Positions 14,405 through 20,332 of a stretch of DNA of 20,332 nt are shown piece by piece. The notes beneath the pieces were generated by a model. That model was not told where the DNA came from and did not search any database. It saw only the letters and a list, made by a program, of their open reading frames with translations. Source of the DNA: CAYRLZ01 sp964425275 (lineage in GTDB: Bacteria; Hydrothermota; Tepidihabitantia; Tepidihabitantales; JBDRVQ01); NCBI GenBank assembly GCA_964425275.1, contig CAYRLZ010000095.1, forward strand, positions 1-20,332, given 5' to 3'. The position numbers were made by a program, and so were the translations under genes. The stretch's first letter is position 1, and the number at the start of each line of letters is the position of its first letter.

Positions 14405-14432
14405 TTGACATCAGCAAAATTATTGTTATCAT
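14405..14432 (+). promoter_or_regulatory. Promoter of the predicted outer-membrane protein gene (leaderless type)
   Basis: TTGACA (14405-14410), 16 bp, TATCAT (14427-14432; five of six consensus bases). The ATG at 14438 follows after 5 nt. It is back to back with the metG promoter; the two -35 boxes are separated by 35 bp. Confidence 0.75.
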
Positions 14433-14437
14433 ACCTT

Positions 14438-15109
14438 ATGGCAACTATTTTATCCCTTTTCCTTTTCAGTCAGTTGTATTTTATTGATGTTCCACGGCCA
14501 GCCATTTTAGGACACGGTGAATATCTGATAAACTTTCGTCTTCAAGGTAGTGGCGGTATCTTGGCTCACTTCGGAGTTGGCATCTTTGACCGAATTAACT
14601 TGGGTATGTCCTGGGGTGGCGATAGCGTCTTGGGAACCGGGAGGCCAAATTTCTACCCCAAAGACCGACCGGAGTTTCAGGTAAAACTGAAAATTCTGAG
14701 CGAAGAGGAATCAGTCCTTCCCGATTTAACCTTGGGTTTTGATTCCCAGGGATTTGGCAACCCGGAAAATACCGATTACCAGTTTAAGCGCCGGATGTTC
14801 TATTTGGCAACCGGTAAGTCAATTGAGGCAATAAGGAGTTATCTCTCTCTGGGGATTAACTACAATCGGGGAATCAATTTCTCTATCGCCGGCAGCCAGA
14901 CTTTATCTGAGGCCTTAGAATTTCTCTTAGAGTATGACCTCGCCTTAAATGATAAAAATGACAAAAATCGCGGATTTTTGAATTGCGGTATCAACTGGGG
15001 AGTTGGGGAAGGTGCTAATCTTCTCTTTGGGTTGAAAGATATTTTTAAGAATAAGGAGGAGACCAATTTGAGCCGAATCATAAACCTAAGTTTTCAGCAA
15101 TCTTTCTGA
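14438..15109 (+). CDS. Predicted outer-membrane beta-barrel protein
   Basis: I do not recognise a named family. From the ATG at 14438 the 223-residue product begins MATILSLFLFSQLYFIDVP, a short hydrophobic segment compatible with a signal peptide, although the charged N-region is weak. The remainder alternates hydrophobic and polar residues in strand-like stretches (GEYLINFRLQG, HFGVGIFDRINLGMSWGG, RSYLSLGINYNRGINFS, GFLNCGINWGVG). It ends in Phe (INLSFQQSF), the usual beta-barrel C-terminal signal. GHGEYLINFRL and the NLGMSWGG block resemble barrel proteins of the YjbH type, but this is only a resemblance. The TTG at 14405, which would give eleven extra residues, is the -35 box itself and so is not the start. 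It is transcribed alone, divergently from metG. Confidence 0.65.
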   Translation: MATILSLFLFSQLYFIDVPRPAILGHGEYLINFRLQGSGGILAHFGVGIFDRINLGMSWGGDSVLGTGRPNFYPKDRPEFQVKLKILSEEESVLPDLTLGFDSQGFGNPENTDYQFKRRMFYLATGKSIEAIRSYLSLGINYNRGINFSIAGSQTLSEALEFLLEYDLALNDKNDKNRGFLNCGINWGVGEGANLLFGLKDIFKNKEETNLSRIINLSFQQSF

Positions 15110-15111
15110 AA

Positions 15112-15159
15112 ATAAAAACCCCCGGGACGATAGACGAATTGATAAATCGGTATACCCGG
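15112..15159 (-). terminator. Possible recO-side terminator
   Basis: On the minus strand, just after the recO stop, CCGGG and CCCGG can pair around a loop that itself contains CGAT/ATCG. The structure is followed by GGGTTTTTATTTT. The long loop makes this weaker than a textbook terminator, but position and T-run fit the end of the phoH-recO operon. Confidence 0.35.
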
Positions 15160-15162
15160 TAG

Positions 15163-15882
15163 TTAAACCGAGGCAAAGGGATTGGGGAAAAGATGAAAAT
15201 TAAGGTGATGGGCGAGGAATTGCCTAACGACATTCTTCTCCTTTTCTCCCAACTCTATTTTCCCGATTTTTGTCTGAGGTAGGAAAAGGAGGTTCTTTAA
15301 TCCTTCAACCTCACTTGGTTCAAAGTTAATCACTTCTCCAGCACGGCAGGCTTCGCAAAGAAAGCCACCGCGCGCCACGGCGAAGAAGAAGCGGTCTGGT
15401 CTTTTGTGGCATTTAACACAGGTGATAAAATTCGGCTTATAACCTAAAAGTGTTGCCGCCTTAATCAGAAAAGAATAGATAAGGTTTTCCTTTCCTTCTT
15501 TTGTCAAACGATAAAAAGTTGATAGGAAAAGTTGATAGAGAGAGGTTTGGGGAACTTCTTTCGGCAGGCAATTCAAGATGAATTCCGCCAGAAGGGACGC
15601 GAAATAGAACCTCTCCGGCTCCTCCCGGAGTATCCGGAAATCATAAAGAAGTGTTGCATTAGCGAGGAGGTAATATTCTCTTCCCTCCCGGTAATAAAAT
15701 ATGACCTCACTAAAAGTAAAAGGCTCAAGGCTACCGCCAAGATTTCTCTTAGGGTCAAAAGCCCCTTTGGCTAAAAGTTCTAATTTGCCATAATCCTTAG
15801 AGAAGATGGTAACTATCTTACTGGTATCGCGGAAATATTCCCGCTTTATTATTATCCCTTCCGTTTTCGTTATGACCGACAT
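15163..15882 (-). CDS. recO: DNA repair protein RecO
   Basis: A recombination mediator that helps load RecA onto gaps and anneals single strands with RecR. Of 239 residues, about 1-80 form the OB-fold (KTEGIIIKREYFRDTSKIVTIFSKDYGKLELLAKGA-type start, split here by family landmarks KTEGIII and DYGKLELLAKGA). The rest is the helical domain, with a four-cysteine zinc site: Cys155, Cys158, Cys176, Cys179. The RGGFLCEAC block is characteristic. The gene lies 18 nt after the second CNNM gene, at the end of the phoH operon, an arrangement common in bacteria. The upstream sequence lacks a strong Shine-Dalgarno, so translational coupling is probable. Confidence 0.92.
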   Translation of the reverse strand: MSVITKTEGIIIKREYFRDTSKIVTIFSKDYGKLELLAKGAFDPKRNLGGSLEPFTFSEVIFYYREGREYYLLANATLLYDFRILREEPERFYFASLLAEFILNCLPKEVPQTSLYQLFLSTFYRLTKEGKENLIYSFLIKAATLLGYKPNFITCVKCHKRPDRFFFAVARGGFLCEACRAGEVINFEPSEVEGLKNLLFLPQTKIGKIELGEKEKNVVRQFLAHHLNFHLFPNPFASV

Positions 15883-15900
15883 CTTTGTCTTAGATATTCA

Positions 15901-16800
15901 TCAAATCTCGCTTCTAATTTCACCAACAATTTCTTCTAAGATGTCTTCCAGGGTCAATATACCAATTACCTTATCGTTCTTATCTTTTACTACGGCCAGG
16001 TGAGTAGTCTTATCCTTTCCCCGTCGCATCTCAGAAAAGACCTCCCTTAATTTTTTATCCTCGGAGACAAAGTAAGGGGGTCTTATTTTATAATCCGGGG
16101 AGAATAAGAAGTCTTTGGCATGAACTACGCCGATGATATTATCCTTCCGCTCTTGATAAACGGGATAACGCGAATAGCCTGATTCCCTTAAAATATGATA
16201 GATGACTTCGGGTGGCGAGTCACTTTTTATCGCTACGGTAAATTTTAGGGGTATCATCACATCCTTAACCTTAATCTGAGAAAACTCTAATACCGCCTTG
16301 GCAATCCTTTCGGAACGTTCTTTCCCGAATAAAAGCAAAAGGTCCTGGCGGGTTAACTTAAATTCTCGCCGCCTCTCTTTGACCAACGGAGAGATGAGCC
16401 TCTGGACAAAAAAGGCAAAGGGTGAGAAGACTTGATTGAAAAACCGAATAAAAGGATAGAGATATTCATACCATAACTCCGGATATTGTTTGGCAATCGC
16501 CTTGGGGAGAAATTCACCGAAAAGGAGAGAAAGGGCTGTGGTAAAAAAGAGAGCGAAAAAGACAAATTTCTTTCCCAAGGTGGCAACAAAAAAGTAGGAT
16601 AAAGAGAACGAGGCCAAGACGACAAAGATATTAGTGCCAATTAAGGTAGTCAGAATGCCTTTCTCCCTTTTTTCCAATAAGGCGAGTTTCTTCTTCCCTT
16701 GCAAAAGAATCCGCATCCAATTCGCGCGCATAATTGCCGTCTCACTCCCGGAAAATATACCTTGCAGAAAAATTGCCATTATCCCAAAAAGGAGTGCCAT
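15901..16800 (-). CDS. CNNM/CBS membrane protein, short paralogue
   Basis: A 299-residue protein of the DUF21/CNNM family, implicated in Mg2+ and other cation homeostasis. The N-terminal membrane domain (about 1-130) holds SGSETAIM at 17-24 and FGEFLPKAIAKQ, the family's conserved core. A CBS-domain pair follows (about 170-295), with VKDVMIPL, SRYPVYQERKDNIIGVVHAKD and GILTLEDILEEIVGEI. It lacks the C-terminal CorC/HlyC-type domain that its upstream neighbour has. Its ATG shares one base with the neighbour's stop (TAATG), so the two are coupled and may form a hetero-oligomer. Older annotation as a hemolysin for this family is misleading. Confidence 0.85.
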   Translation of the reverse strand: MALLFGIMAIFLQGIFSGSETAIMRANWMRILLQGKKKLALLEKREKGILTTLIGTNIFVVLASFSLSYFFVATLGKKFVFFALFFTTALSLLFGEFLPKAIAKQYPELWYEYLYPFIRFFNQVFSPFAFFVQRLISPLVKERRREFKLTRQDLLLLFGKERSERIAKAVLEFSQIKVKDVMIPLKFTVAIKSDSPPEVIYHILRESGYSRYPVYQERKDNIIGVVHAKDFLFSPDYKIRPPYFVSEDKKLREVFSEMRRGKDKTTHLAVVKDKNDKVIGILTLEDILEEIVGEIRSEI

Positions 16801-18068
16801 TATAAGATGCGCAGCAAAACTCTTTCCACCCGCCGCTCAACCACCTTCAGCACCTTAATATAAATATTCCGGTAATGGAACTCATCGTCATCTTGGGGCA
16901 GGCGCCTCAGGTGATGGGCAATAAAACCAGAGAGCCGCTCTTCTTTAACATCAAAAAAGGCATCGTTGGTTAACCGGTTTAAGGTATTTAGGTCAATCTC
17001 TCCGGAAACGAGATAGGTCTTTTCATCAACGATTGTCCAGGGTTCTTCTTCTAATAAGTCATATTCATCTCTGATCTCCCCAAAAAGCGCTTCTAAAATA
17101 TCCTCCAGGGTCACAAGTCCACAACACTCACCAAACTCATCAACGACGATGGCCAGATGGCTCTCTTTTTTACGAAGGAAATCAAGGGCTAAAGAAAGGC
17201 TCTGAACCGCTGGTAAGAAGATTGGCTTTTTAACTATCTTTTCAATTGTTTTCTTTTCCTCTCCTTCTCCGATAGCCGGGGATTTGGGTGCGAGTTTTTC
17301 AATGACCAAATCTTTCACATAAAGGATGCCAACGATATTGTTTATATTATCTTTATAGACCGGGATTCGGGAATAGGGGATAGTCTTTACTTTTTCTATG
17401 GCCAACTCAATTGTCATCTTACTCTCCAGGGCGACAATCTTTCGGCGCGGGGTCATTATTGATGATAGGCTCATCTTATCCATATCTTCTAAGGCGAGGA
17501 GGATATTTTTCTCTTCTAAGTCTAAGATCCCTTCTTTTTCTGCCAACTGGATTAAATTTTTCATCTCGCTTTCTGTCGGAAATGTTTTGACCTTTCTTTG
17601 AGTGAATAATCGGTCAATTCTTTTCGCCACCGGAAAAATAACTGGGGAAAAGACCTTCCGCAAAAAGAGAATTATAAACGATAAAGCCAAAAACCGCTCT
17701 TGATTATTGAAGGCATAAATCTTAGGTATTGCCTCACAGAAGATAAAGATAAAAATTGCCGTCAATAAAGAAGTTAAGAAGAGATAGAATTCCTTGGCCG
17801 GTGATAGTCGGAAGATATTCATAAATAAAAGTGAGAGTAAAGAAGCGGCCGAGACATTCATTAAGAGATTAGATACTAAAATTGTCCCTAAAACCTCCGT
17901 TTCACTTTGTGCCAAGGTCTTAATCCAATTCCTCTTCCTTTCTTTTTTTAATATCTTGGTATCCAATGGATGCCGGGTAAAGAAGGCGGTTTCGTAACCG
18001 GAAAAGATAAAAGAGAAGGCGAGAAATAAACTGATGAAAACAATTAAGATGAGGTCTTCCTGGGTCAT
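16800..18068 (-). CDS. CNNM/CBS/CorC-domain membrane protein, long paralogue
   Basis: A 422-residue DUF21/CNNM protein with all three modules. The transmembrane domain (about 1-140) carries SGYETAFF and FCEAIPKIYAF. A CBS pair (about 200-335) carries MSLSSIMTPRRKIVAL, SRIPVYKDNINNIVGILYVKDL, and HLAIVVDEFGECCGLVTLEDILEALFGEI. A C-terminal CorC_HlyC domain (about 350-420) carries YLVSGEIDLNTLN and LSGFIAHHLRRLP. The family is linked to cation efflux or magnesium homeostasis. I choose the ATG at 18068 over the adjacent upstream TTG (18071). It lies 12 nt after ybeY, as in many bacterial genomes, and overlaps the short paralogue by one base. The likely origin of the pair is tandem duplication. 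Confidence 0.88.
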   Translation of the reverse strand: MTQEDLILIVFISLFLAFSFIFSGYETAFFTRHPLDTKILKKERKRNWIKTLAQSETEVLGTILVSNLLMNVSAASLLSLLFMNIFRLSPAKEFYLFLTSLLTAIFIFIFCEAIPKIYAFNNQERFLALSFIILFLRKVFSPVIFPVAKRIDRLFTQRKVKTFPTESEMKNLIQLAEKEGILDLEEKNILLALEDMDKMSLSSIMTPRRKIVALESKMTIELAIEKVKTIPYSRIPVYKDNINNIVGILYVKDLVIEKLAPKSPAIGEGEEKKTIEKIVKKPIFLPAVQSLSLALDFLRKKESHLAIVVDEFGECCGLVTLEDILEALFGEIRDEYDLLEEEPWTIVDEKTYLVSGEIDLNTLNRLTNDAFFDVKEERLSGFIAHHLRRLPQDDDEFHYRNIYIKVLKVVERRVERVLLRIL

Positions 18069-18080
18069 CAAGATTTAGCA

Positions 18081-18437
18081 CTAAGGAATGAGGCGACTTA
18101 TTGCATGTCTTAGGAGATAGGGGAAAGGAAAATTTTTCAATGCCGCATAATTTAGATAAACCTCTCCTAAAAATCCTTTTTGGGAAAGGGAGGACTTTTC
18201 TAACTGGTCTTTTTTGAATGGAAAGGAAAGAGAGGCCGGAATGTAATCTTTCTTTAAGTAGCGCTGGGCTAACTTTCGGATGTAATTAGGTGAACAGAAT
18301 ATAATATTTAATTCCTTACCCCGAAGCGCCAAGTCACTGGTAATCGTCTTTGCCACTTTTCTGATTTCCGGTTCATTTATATCTTCGGGCAGGGAAACTG
18401 CCTCTTTCTTTTCTTCCCAGAAGATATTAATCTTCAT
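18081..18437 (-). CDS. ybeY: Divergent, C-terminally short YbeY-like protein
   Basis: Identified mainly by position between phoH and a CNNM gene and by weak motifs. These are an N-terminal segment followed by YIRKLAQRYLKKDYIPASLSFPF (the first part ends near residue 62), corresponding to the usual LN..YR..D..TDVLSFP, and FLGEVYLNYAAL (89-100), corresponding to LGDI.I. YbeY is normally a zinc-dependent endoribonuclease in 16S rRNA maturation with H-x3-H-x5-H near its end. Here only the first histidine (His111) remains, Arg115 occupies the second, and the protein ends at residue 118 before the third. No frame nearby supplies a GYDH sequence, so a simple frameshift does not explain it. It is either a non-catalytic form or a decaying gene. 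No Shine-Dalgarno is seen. Confidence 0.6.
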   Translation of the reverse strand: MKINIFWEEKKEAVSLPEDINEPEIRKVAKTITSDLALRGKELNIIFCSPNYIRKLAQRYLKKDYIPASLSFPFKKDQLEKSSLSQKGFLGEVYLNYAALKNFPFPYLLRHAISRLIP

Positions 18438-18482
18438 TTATTAGTGAAGGACAATGCCGTGATGGATTTCCCTTCTCTTTAA

Positions 18483-19430
18483 TTACTCCTCATAAGCCCG
18501 GATAATCCGGGAGACAATTCCGGGTCGGGAGATATCATTTTGGTCAAAGTAGACAATCTTTACCCCTTCGACCCTAACCAATCTGCTTCCGGCGTCAACC
18601 AGACCGGAGGTATATTTTGCCGCCAGGTCAATTTGCGTTATATCGCCGGTGACAATTGCCTTGGAATTATAACCGAGACGAGTGAGAAACATCTTCATCT
18701 GGATCTGCGTGGTATTTTGCCCTTCGTCTAAAATGATGAAGGCATCAGAAAGGGTTCTACCTCTCATATAGGCTAAGGGAGCTACTTCAATTATCTCCTC
18801 ATCAATTAAACGTTTTACCTTTTCTATCGGCATCATATCAAAGAGGGCGTCGTAAAGCGGACGCAAATAAGGGGAGACCTTCTCCCGAAAGTCGCCGGGT
18901 AGATAGCCAAGTGATTCACCGGCCTCGACCGCCGGTCGGGTGAGAATAATCCTTTCTACCTTTCCGGAGAGGAGGGCGGAAATCGCCTTGGCCACCGCCA
19001 AATAGGTCTTTCCGGTCCCGGCTGGACCAATAGCAATCACAATACTATATTTTTCAATTGCCTCCAAATATTCTCGCTGGTGGGGACTTTTCGGATAAAT
19101 TATCTTCTTCGGAGTGGAAATTGTCAGTCCCTCCTTTTCAAATGTATCTACCTCACCACTTTCCTTAACCGTTTCGATCTCTCCTTTAATAATATCCTGG
19201 TTAAGTGTTTCACCTCTCTTTAACCGCCGGATGAGATTCTGGATGAGGACTTTAATCTGCTCGGCTTCTTTTTTGGGTCCAAGAATCCGCACCCGGTTAT
19301 TCCGAACAACAATCTGCGAAGAAAAGAATTTAGCGATGAAAGCGAGGTTAGCATCGGCCAGACCAAGAAGCGATAAAGGATTAACGCCCTTTAAGGGAAC
19401 CGATAACTTAATTATATCTTTCTCTTCCAA
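18483..19430 (-). CDS. phoH: PhoH-family ATPase
   Basis: An AAA-related P-loop NTPase, possibly RNA-linked, of unsettled function. The 315 residues have a small N-terminal KH-like region (about 1-75), then GPAGTGKT (135-142, Walker A), TRPAVEAGE (164-172) and FIILDEGQN (231-239, Walker B). VTGDITQIDL and the C-terminal SRPGIVSRIIRAYE complete the PhoH signature. The start is uncertain: the TTG at 19430 is used, but the frame stays open upstream to a TAG at 19467-19469 without any ATG or GTG. The residues encoded there (VGFTIT before LEEKDII) resemble normal PhoH beginnings. It is the first gene of a run continuing with ybeY, two CNNM genes and recO. Confidence 0.9.
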   Translation of the reverse strand: MEEKDIIKLSVPLKGVNPLSLLGLADANLAFIAKFFSSQIVVRNNRVRILGPKKEAEQIKVLIQNLIRRLKRGETLNQDIIKGEIETVKESGEVDTFEKEGLTISTPKKIIYPKSPHQREYLEAIEKYSIVIAIGPAGTGKTYLAVAKAISALLSGKVERIILTRPAVEAGESLGYLPGDFREKVSPYLRPLYDALFDMMPIEKVKRLIDEEIIEVAPLAYMRGRTLSDAFIILDEGQNTTQIQMKMFLTRLGYNSKAIVTGDITQIDLAAKYTSGLVDAGSRLVRVEGVKIVYFDQNDISRPGIVSRIIRAYEE

Positions 19431-19484
19431 GGTAATCGTAAAACCAACTCTATGCTCTATACCTTTCTAACGATTTATTATTAT

Positions 19485-19513
19485 ATTTTATTCCAAAAAG
19501 AGCGAATTGTCAA
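19485..19513 (-). promoter_or_regulatory. Probable phoH operon promoter
   Basis: Minus-strand TTGACA (19508-19513), 17 bp, TAAAAT (19485-19490). Unlike the other promoters here it would give a leader of roughly 45-50 nt before the TTG at 19430, including an AAAGG at about 19462-19466. This is the only plausible promoter between the nucleotidyltransferase gene and phoH. Confidence 0.55.
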
Positions 19514-19655
19514 GGCTATCTCGTGAGCAGGCTTGGAAAAAGTTTAAAATATGGGGATGGTCTCTTAAACCCAATTTTCAACTCTTCGGCATTCCCATTT
19601 TCCAGCGAAATTTCCCTCCAGCCGGAAAGATAGAAAAAACGGAAAACAAATAAGT
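19514..19655. other. Intergenic stretch before the phoH promoter
   Basis: I see no gene. On the minus strand GTTTAA and TTAAAC are inverted copies around a loop containing CCATCCCC. No T-tailed hairpin marks the end of the nucleotidyltransferase gene. Confidence 0.4.
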
Positions 19656-20332
19656 TCACCGTCTCTTGTGCTCTCCATAACCTCCGTAAGTTTTGAGTCT
19701 TAACAACATATTTCTACTCCATCGTTCCAGGAGATTGATGTACCAGAGTGGTCTTTTTGTTCTATCCGCCTCTAACTTCTTCCAATCTCTTGCCACAAGG
19801 ACTACTCTTTTATCATCGGCACCTTTGAGCGTTTTGAGAATCTCCCCTTTTTTCTCCACATATTTATTCGCTTTGAGCAGAATCCAAACTTGCAAGGCAT
19901 AGAAACAAGTCTTGAAGGGATACTGCAAATTATGGACGACTTTACTTAACTTATGGGGATATAGTAAATAATGCCGAGCATAATGGAGATTCACTGAGGC
20001 GATAACCCTTATACTCTCTATCAGGTCGGCGGTTGTTGGTTTTTGAATAATACCGTCAAGATTTCCATACAAAGTTTTACATCCGTAAAAAAATTGGATT
20101 AAATCAAAGCGGGGCCAGACCCGTAACTCCGGGACGGAAAGCAACATACCGCTTGCCCGATTTTTTGCCTTGGGCATGGAAGAGATTATACCTCTAAACA
20201 CATCTAAGGTATGGGAATCGATCCGGTCTAAAATCACCAAGGTGTCAATATCGCTTTCCGGGGTGGCTTCACCTCTTGCCCAACTTCCTTGATGAGCAAC
20301 AAATATCAGCCGTTTGCCAAAACCTTTCCGCA
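19656..20332 (-). CDS. Nucleotidyltransferase-domain protein, 5' end beyond window
   Basis: The frame is open from the right edge of the window through a TGA at 19656-19658, giving at least 224 residues. Near the visible N-terminus is GSWARGEATPESDID, matching the GSxxRG...SDxD active site of the DNA polymerase beta-like nucleotidyltransferase superfamily, with metal-binding aspartates in SDID and in VILD. A mostly helical domain of about 180 residues follows (PELRVWPRFDLIQFFYGCKTL, HYARHYLLYPHKL split across helices), of the kind often paired with such catalytic domains (HEPN or substrate-binding helices). The substrate is unknown; AMP transfer to a protein or small molecule is possible. An internal GTG at 20240 is not the start, because the catalytic motif lies upstream of it. 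Confidence 0.75.
   Translation of the reverse strand, partial: RKGFGKRLIFVAHQGSWARGEATPESDIDTLVILDRIDSHTLDVFRGIISSMPKAKNRASGMLLSVPELRVWPRFDLIQFFYGCKTLYGNLDGIIQKPTTADLIESIRVIASVNLHYARHYLLYPHKLSKVVHNLQYPFKTCFYALQVWILLKANKYVEKKGEILKTLKGADDKRVVLVARDWKKLEADRTKRPLWYINLLERWSRNMLLRLKTYGGYGEHKRR

Noticed and set aside
18081..18130. Frameshift explaining the short YbeY
   Set aside because: None of the other frames here encodes the expected second and third histidines or GYDH.

Overview
The window (about 20.3 kb, moderately AT-rich, tightly packed) looks like the chromosome of an uncultivated bacterium. A C-terminal-Phe beta-barrel-type protein suggests an outer membrane. The general style resembles candidate-phylum genomes of the WOR-3/Stahlbacteria kind, but that placement is a low-confidence impression and not a demonstrated affiliation.

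Layout. (1) Positions 1-360 hold no gene: a REP-like palindrome and a probable terminator. (2) Positions 361-2500, minus strand: a type II restriction-modification pair, methyltransferase then endonuclease, preceded by a short leaderless ORF under a near-consensus promoter. (3) Positions 2500-3300: an unusual non-coding tract with direct and inverted repeats, a 17-unit, 12-bp array with a fixed CTAATT core (2803-3006), and fragments of a dispersed repeat. (4) Positions 3333-12314, plus strand: an eight-gene surface-glycan locus. It encodes a UDP-glucose dehydrogenase, a UDP-glucuronate decarboxylase, a fused WlbA-type oxidoreductase/WlbB-type acetyltransferase, a DegT aminotransferase, an SDR epimerase, a GT2, a GT-C membrane glycosyltransferase and a polyprenyl-phosphate-sugar-synthase-like GT2. 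(5) metG (minus) and a predicted outer-membrane protein gene (plus) are transcribed divergently from back-to-back promoters. (6) Positions 15163-19430, minus strand: a housekeeping run phoH, ybeY, two CNNM/CBS membrane proteins, recO. (7) A nucleotidyltransferase gene runs off the right edge.

How the parts work together. The glycan genes can make UDP-GlcA and UDP-xylose, and a 3-acetamido uronic-type sugar nucleotide (oxidation, transamination and N-acetylation in two polypeptides). Polyprenyl-phosphate sugars from the GT2 enzymes would feed the GT-C enzyme outside the membrane. The phoH-ybeY-CNNM-recO order is a commonly conserved bacterial neighbourhood.

The most striking cross-cutting signal is promoter architecture. 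Four transcription units carry exact TTGACA, a 16-bp spacer and TATAAT or TATCAT only 5-6 nt before the ATG. This predicts leaderless mRNAs, while several downstream operon genes have strong Shine-Dalgarno sequences. The signal also corrects two start codons: metG to 14335 and the barrel protein to 14438.
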